From: Microstegium vimineum
Lineage: Eukaryota > Streptophyta > Magnoliopsida > Poales > Poaceae
NCBI GenBank assembly: GCA_022036555.1
Contig: CM039134.1
Location: forward strand, 10,974,818-11,038,817
DNA length: 64,000 nt
Reading direction: 5' to 3'
Positions 58,321 to 64,000 of the stretch are shown here, in pieces. The notes below the pieces were generated by a model. The model was not told the DNA's origin, searched no databases, and saw nothing but the letters and a program-made list of their open reading frames with translations. Each line of letters starts with the position of its first letter. Positions within the stretch are counted from its first letter, which is position 1. The translations under genes and the position numbers were made by a program.

Positions 58321-58687
58321 ATGTTTGGATCCCCTTGCTAAATTGAAAAATTGGTAAAAGAGTAAAAGAATTGCTATTTTTTTTGGCAAATGGATCCAAA
58401 CATGCAAGGCAAAAAATAACAAAAGAGCAAAAATTTATCATTTGCCATTTGCCACTTTGGAGTGGTAAATAGAAAATCCTCCCACTCATACCTCTCCTTT
58501 CTATGCATGACATGTGAATTAGTGTCATGTGAATTAGTGCAATTATTAGGGGTAAAATTGTTTTTGTATGTGTCATTTACCATTTGTCATTTGTCATTTG
58601 TCAAGAGATCCAAACACTAAAAATTGACAAAAGATTTGCCAAATTTATTTTCTATTTGTCATTTGTCAAGGGATCCAAACATACCCT
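58321..58687. mobile_element. PIF/Harbinger-type MITE in copy 2 of the duplication
   Basis: The left end ATGTTTGGATCCCCTTG and the right end CAAGGGATCCAAACAT are inverted. Internal CATTTGTCATTTGTCATTTG repeats lie near 58,590. It is absent from the corresponding place in copy 1 near 57,740. Confidence 0.8.
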
Positions 58688-58770
58688 TAATCTAGTTTAT
58701 TTTACTTTAAGTCTAAATAAATCTATCAGTGAAATTGAAAAAAACATTGGTCGGAAGTTTAACACCAGCG

Positions 58771-59887
58771 ATGGCTACGACGAGGTTGATGTTGCAAATG
58801 TCAATTTTACACCAGCAAGTCAATTTGTTGCTCTAAGGGGTGCTCTTAGCCACCCCCCACAAGGATTGCAACCTTGGCTCGTTGATCTCATTGTCTGATA
58901 GCCATTCCAGCACAACCACCATCCACTCATTGTCGATGACAGGAGAGAGAAAATCATACACCCGTCATGACGAAACAAAGGGTTAGTGTTGGGGATTTAA
59001 CCTCTTATAAACGCAAGTCCCCGACATTTGGGAGTTTTACTAACAATTTCTTTGTCTAGGATTAATCATTTGAAGTCAAATGAAGTCAAAAGCAAGCAGG
59101 ACGCGAAAATAAGTTTCTAGTTGTTTCAAGAAAATAAGTTATTGGATCTAACAATTGCATCTTTATTCTTGTTCAAATCCATATCATCATTATGCATCTC
59201 ACACTCCCTGTTCTTATCCTTACACATTGGATAATAACCAATTTTATCCATACTCATTGTTTTGAATTGAACTACTACCTGTTATACCAATAAATGATTA
59301 CTTGAGCTAAAAGCCTATCCATGGATAATCTACTCTTTACCTTCCCCTTCACATTTTTATAGGGTATTTTTTTTACCCATACCCTACCCAAATAAGACGG
59401 GAAAGAGTTTGAATAAGGGTATTGGGTACCCTGAGGTCGGTGGTTCTTTTTATTGACATGAACCGATTCAACATTGCTAATGTCCAGTTGGACAAATCTT
59501 ATCATAGGTTCAATACATTTAAATAGATTATTCCTACATTAGGCATAGTCCACCTAAAAATTCTTGAGATTCATTAATTCAACAAACTCGCTGCTTTAGT
59601 AAGAGCTCTATTTTTTTTATTTCATAGATATAGATATTGATAATTGGGATCGAGCATTGCGCATAAAACCAACCATCACAGGACATCTAAACAATGAATT
59701 CGCCCCACCCATAGACACCTACATTGAACTAGTAGTACGTTTAATTTAACCACACAGACTCTGGCAAAACAAGCTAACGACGACACAGAAAAACCACTTC
59801 ATTTTCGTTCGCCCATCTGGGTTCATTGAGTCGGCCTAATGCTGTATAGTCTTGCAGTGCTCATCAACAGCCCTGCCCATCAGTGAT
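58771..59887. other. Intergenic and 3' flank of the NPF gene
   Basis: A stretch at about 59,200-59,500 with TACCCAATACC/GGGTACC motifs resembles a degenerate hAT-like MITE, but no target duplication was found. The region adjoining 59,888 should hold the 3'UTR of the minus-strand transporter gene. Confidence 0.4.
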
Positions 59888-61842
59888 TCAGTGTTCCCCT
59901 TTGGCGTCCGGGTCTTCATCGGCCGTCTTCTTGTACTTGTACCAGCTGGCGATGACGAGGTAGGCGAGGAAGTTGAGGAGGCTGAGCACGGCGAGCAGCC
60001 AGAAGAAGTAGTCGAGGTGGCCACGGTTGAGGTTCTCTGGGATCCACCCGAGGTTGCCGTTCCTGGTGCTGATGTGTGTCACGATGGTCACCAGCACGGT
60101 GCTGAGGTAGTTGCCGAGCGCGACGGTGGTGAGCGACAGCGCGGAGCACATGCTCCTCATGGCGTCGGGAGCCTGGTCGTAGAAGAACTCCAGCTGGCCC
60201 ACGAAGGTGAACACCTCCGCGCACCCGATGATGAAGTACTGCGGTATCTGCCAGAAGATGGAGATGGGCACGATGTCGTCCTTTCCGTACAGGCCGTGCC
60301 GCGCGACGGCGCGCAGCCGCACGATGTCCAGCAACCCCGCCGCCACCATGGAGAAGATGGAGAGGACGAGGCCGATGCCCATCCGCTGCAGCTGCGTGAA
60401 CCCGCGTGGCCGGCCGGTGTAGGAGCGCACCACGGGCACGATCACGCGGTCGTAGACGGGGACCCAGAAGATGACGCTGATGGTGTCTATCATGGACAGC
60501 GTCGCCGAGGGCACCTTGAAATTGGGTCCCAGACTCTGGTCCATCGTGTCGCCCTGCAGGATGAACATGGTGGTCATCTGCGAGTACACCGCCGCGAACA
60601 CGATCCCGCTCGCCCACACGGGGAGCAGCCGGACCACGCTCTTCAACTCCTCCACCTGCGTCACCGTGCACAGGCGCCACGGGCTCGCCGTCGGTCCCGC
60701 AGCGCAGGTGTCCTCGGGCGTCACGACGGCGGCCCTGTCGAGGCACGCGAGCTGCTCCGTGTGCTCCAGCTTACGGCTGCCCTCGATGCCGGACTCCTTG
60801 TCAAGCGTCTCGTGGAGGCGTGACTTGTCGGCGGGCACGGGCACGTTCCACTTGCGTGCGCACGCGACGAGCACCTGCGCGATGCGCGTCAGCGGGCTGC
60901 CACCGGGCCTCTGGTGCCTGTACAGCGGCGTGCCTACGAAGAAGCTGACGACGGCGATGGCCATGACCACGGCGGGGATGCCGAAGCCCCAGCCCCAGCC
61001 CACGTGCGTCTGCACGTACACCAGCACCGTCGACGCCACCAGCGCGCCGATGTTGATGGAGAAGTAGAACCAGTTGAAGAAAGAGCTCTTGCTCTTCTTC
61101 TCCCGCTCGTCGTTCTCGTCGAACTGGTCGGCGCCGAAGGAGGACACGCACGGCTTGATCCCACCCGTGCCCAGCGCGATCAGGTACAGCGCCACGAACA
61201 CCACCGCCGTCTGCGCGTCCTTCGGGTTGCACACGCCGTCGCCATTGCACGACGTAGGCACCAGCCCTTTCACCGACGACGCCATCGTCAGCAGCGTCAG
61301 CCCCTGTTCAGTAGCCCGATCACATTCAGATCATAATAGCAATGGGAAAGAAACCAAACCAAACCAAACCACGGATCATTCGATCTTACGAAGATGTAGA
61401 CGATCATGAAGCTGGCGATGGTCCAGAACCTCCCCAGGTAGGCGTCGGCGAGGAAGGCGCCGATGAGCGGCGTGATGTAGCACGTCCCGCTCCAGTTGGT
61501 GACGTTGTTGGAGGCGACGCTGTTCACCTGCCCAAGCCGGGTCTTCATGTAGTGCACCAGGTTGGTGCTCATGCCATAGTAGGCCAGCCTCTCGCAGCAC
61601 TCGTTCGCTGAACCATCAGTTGCCATGCCATCAGTGGATTGGACAACAAGCAAACAGAGCAAGCACAAAGCAGAGCGGCAATGGACAAACGACTCCTAGA
61701 AAGAAATACAGGAAAAGAGTGTACTATACTGACCGAGGATGTAGGGGCATGCCCTCCAGTTGCCGGTGTCCTTCTTCAGGGCGGGATTCCCCTTCATGTC
61801 CACCGTCCCGTCTTGGGTGTACATGTCCGCAACCTCTCCCAT
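59888..61842 (-). CDS. NPF (PTR/NRT1) family proton-coupled transporter, NPF8/PTR2-like
   Basis: Three exons on the minus strand: 61,842-61,734, 61,607-61,390 and 61,303-59,888, with GT..AG junctions and consistent phases (109+218+1416 bp, 580 aa, typical of the family). The ExxER proton-coupling motif is seen as ECCER at residues 39-43 in TM1. The family signature FNWFYFSINIGAL follows exon 3's start, and about twelve hydrophobic segments are spread along the chain with a long cytosolic loop between TM6 and TM7. The C-terminal EFFYDQAPDAMRSMCSALSL motif is characteristic of plant peptide-type members, so di/tripeptide transport at the plasma membrane or tonoplast is likely; substrate is inferred. 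A 5'UTR intron precedes it. No damage is seen. Opposite-strand ORFs are GC-driven shadows. Confidence 0.93.
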
Positions 61843-63350
61843 GGCGTCCGTCACTCAGGTGATGCGTAGAAGCTCAGAGTCAGAGTGGCCTCCTGCTGCG
61901 TCCTGCAAATATGCAACGATTCTTCAGGGTGTGAACGAGAGTATTCTTGCATGATTAGTAGACTGGACAATGTGCAAAAAGAATCATGGACAGCCAGGAA
62001 CAATTTCTCCAGTGTCCTCTATGATTAGCAGACTTTTTTTTTAAAAAAAAACCATATGATCAGCCGATTAGATAGGCGTGAACACGTTCATTACAGTGAA
62101 ATGTGCTCTCACTTCATGTACTGTTGGATTTATATTGAGATGTGTGCACACACACATCTCAATGTGAATCTGTGTTGAGATGTGTATGTGCACATATCCG
62201 AATCCAGTCATATATGGAGTGGTAGCACATGCTCTTGAGTGCGAAAAAACTGTGTTCTCAAATTTCTTCAGCAGCTCCAGTGTGGTCAGTAAATCGAACC
62301 GTGGGCAGCTAGAGTCGAACCGTAGACACTGCAGCGCTCGAACTTTACTTGTCAGAGCTAAAATCGGTTGTTGCAGATGCGCCGCACCGTGAGCAATTAA
62401 ATAATATTACTGGTACATGGACTTGCCTTCATACGTTGTCACAGCAATCAGGAAGGACATGCAAAAGCAAGTTTTTTTTACTGTACACGGATCTCACGTA
62501 TCGGTTCTCACACTGGAGCAATCGAACTCAATTTCTGATTCGCTTTTGTCAGAGATTGGTTCGACCACGACATTGGAGGTGCCCTAAAGAAAGAAAAAAC
62601 ATCGCCTTTGCTGCACACTTCGGTGGAGGCGTAAAGGGGAATCTTGCTCAATTTCACTCTCATCAACCACTTCGATTTTTCCAAACAAACAACAGGCAAG
62701 CTCCGAATTTGAGATAGACCCGCCTACCAGAGGAATTGATCACCGAGCTATGTATGATTCATGAACACTATTACAGGTCCGTCGAAATCATTCAGCAAAG
62801 CTCGTCAGAATCTACAAGAAAATCTACCTGAAACGAATCTCTAACTCAGGCCGCAAAGTAAAGTTTCAGACACTAGACTAGACATCCGCAATCATTAGTG
62901 GCCAAAGTGAACTACAGGGAAGAGGAAATTACGACGAACCCAACCCACGTCGAGAGCAATTGGGCGCTAAACCTTATAAAAAAAACGCGAACTGAGGACG
63001 AAGCAGAGGGCGAAAAAGATTCACAGAATCACTGGGATTCTCCAAATCTGCACCCATCTGATGCCATGCCAAGACGGAATCAGGAAGGCGAGTGAGAGGC
63101 CGCTCGTACGCACCTGCTGGTCGAAGGGCTAGGCCAAGAAACGCAGGGAGATGCTGGAGCCGTGTGCAGCCAACAAGAAGATGAAGTAGAAGAAGTAGGA
63201 GGCCAAGAAGAACAGCCGTCCAAATATCGAGCCCGTCCAGCTAGGCCACCAAGAACTTTGGGGCCTCTTTTGATGGCTGCTTGCCGCTTTCCCACCTCCC
63301 AGTCCCACTAAACTAAAGATGAGGAGCAATGATGGTCTGGCCAAAGCTTG
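61843..63350 (-). other. 5'UTR of the NPF gene with a leader intron
   Basis: On the minus strand CCAGCAG|GTGCG near 63,114 is a good donor and ATTTGCAG|GACG near 61,902 a good acceptor. They define a 1.2-kb leader intron that leaves a short 5'UTR next to the ATG at 61,842. Within it, 62,132-62,161 holds a 13-bp perfect inverted repeat (ATTGAGATGTGTG, loop of 4). The transcription start is not determined. Confidence 0.6.
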
Positions 63351-64000
63351 CCCGCGCAGCGCAGGATTTGGACGCCTTGACCCGACTGGTGTCTTGTGGC
63401 TATGGCGACCATCCTCTTCTCCGTCTGTTCCTGCGGGCTGCGGCTATATGGCGACGACTGGTGTGGTGTGGCTGGCTTGGTGATAGATGACTGACAGAAT
63501 CAGCGAGCACGTGCATCGACTCTTCTGGTGGCTGTGGAAGCACACAGGTGGGGTATGGCCGTCTGGGCCTCTGGCGTGTGGGGCCCTCGGAATTCTCGAA
63601 ACGAGATGTGGGCGGTGGCAGACTGGCAGTGACGGAGTGATGAATAACCGTCTCGTCTCTTCTTTCAGCAGTCGTTTGTTTCAGGTGCAGACTGCAGTGC
63701 CGCTTCCTCCATTTGATTTCAAAACAGCTTCGTGTTCACAAGAGAGGAAAAGGAGGGGTTTCAGTACAGCACTGTTTGCCATGTGAGTTTCCAGTTATAT
63801 TAACAAACACTCGAATGTGGAGTATTATGCTACCAGAGCCATCTATACTATTTTGAGGGTGAAATATGACAGCCTTTATCTCTCTTTTATTTCACACCTA
63901 AAGATTAGGTGCCTGTGATTTAGCCAACAATATGCCAGCTTCAGTGCTATACTTAGTTTGAGGCGGAAATAGTGGAGCCAGCCTACTGCGAGTCTGTGAC
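63351..64000. other. Upstream flank, no recognised gene
   Basis: Promoter-proximal and intergenic sequence beyond the NPF first exon. The ORF at 63,487-63,786 has no recognisable domain. Confidence 0.45.

Larger units (their letters stand above)
57718..58770. repeat. Second local tandem duplication, each copy with a different MITE
   Basis: Copy 1 (from 57,718) and copy 2 (from 58,277) share GATCCATCTTTCA, GTTTATTTT(G/A)CTTTA, AGTCTAAATAAATCTATCAG and AAATTG...TTTAGTACCAGC/TTTAACACCAGC in order. Copy 1 is interrupted by a MITE at about 57,795-58,152 where copy 2 is uninterrupted. Copy 2 is interrupted by another at 58,321-58,687 where copy 1 is uninterrupted. Confidence 0.75.

Noticed and set aside
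59852..60823. Plus-strand ORF of 323 codons opposite the NPF exon 3
   Set aside because: Its His/Glu/Val-rich translation is typical of a shadow frame. The minus frame is an uninterrupted transporter with family motifs.
63842..63862. TCTATACTATTTTGAGGGTG near the window end as a Helitron 5' terminus
   Set aside because: It resembles grass Helitron starts and follows an A, but the window ends before any 3' terminus could be seen and the motif is short and AT-rich.

Overview
The window is nuclear DNA from a flowering plant, almost certainly a grass of the maize/sorghum/sugarcane (panicoid) type. The evidence is intron-containing eukaryotic genes, a canonical MIR393 hairpin, a Tat-type Ty3/gypsy retrotransposon with an antisense ORF, L1-type LINEs, CACTA ends with the CACTACTACAG terminus, a grass-type SINE, and a dense population of hAT, PIF/Harbinger and Stowaway MITEs. 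The genus cannot be fixed from sequence alone.

Layout. Positions 1-380 are the end of a CACTA transposon. Positions 381-11,110 are gene-poor, but hold a microRNA gene, MIR393, at about 7.05-7.17 kb behind its own TATA box and a GA-rich leader, plus MITEs and a short LINE tail. Positions 11,115-27,964 are one Ty3/gypsy element (TSD CAACC) lying on the minus strand. Its LTRs flank a decayed gag, protease and integrase on the minus strand and a decayed, spliced antisense ORF on the plus strand. Reverse transcriptase and RNase H have been lost. Two solo LTRs of other retrotransposons are nested inside it, each with a 5-bp target duplication.

Positions 29.9-37.8 kb hold a six-exon minus-strand gene for a small membrane-anchored coiled-coil protein. 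A 5'-truncated L1 LINE (33.9-36.7 kb) sits in its second intron on the opposite strand. Positions 38-50.8 kb are a transposon graveyard: hAT MITEs with perfect 8-bp target duplications, Tourist elements, a second CACTA end abutting a broken UDP-glycosyltransferase fragment, a Harbinger ORF1 pseudogene interrupted by a hAT MITE, and a Helitron end.

Positions 50.8-64 kb are the genic end. They contain a 194-aa protein with three ERWDxHK repeats and a C-terminal proline motif (minus), a hypothetical 137-aa Gln/Pro-rich exon (plus), an intact single-exon UDP-glycosyltransferase (minus), and a three-exon NPF/PTR peptide transporter with a 5'UTR intron (minus). Two local tandem duplications with MITE insertions separate the last two genes.

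No operon-like relation links the genes. The likely functional loci are MIR393 (auxin-receptor regulation), the UGT (small-molecule glucosylation), the NPF transporter and the two proteins of unknown function. Boundaries quoted with target duplications were read directly from the sequence. Family names rest on recognition without database searching.
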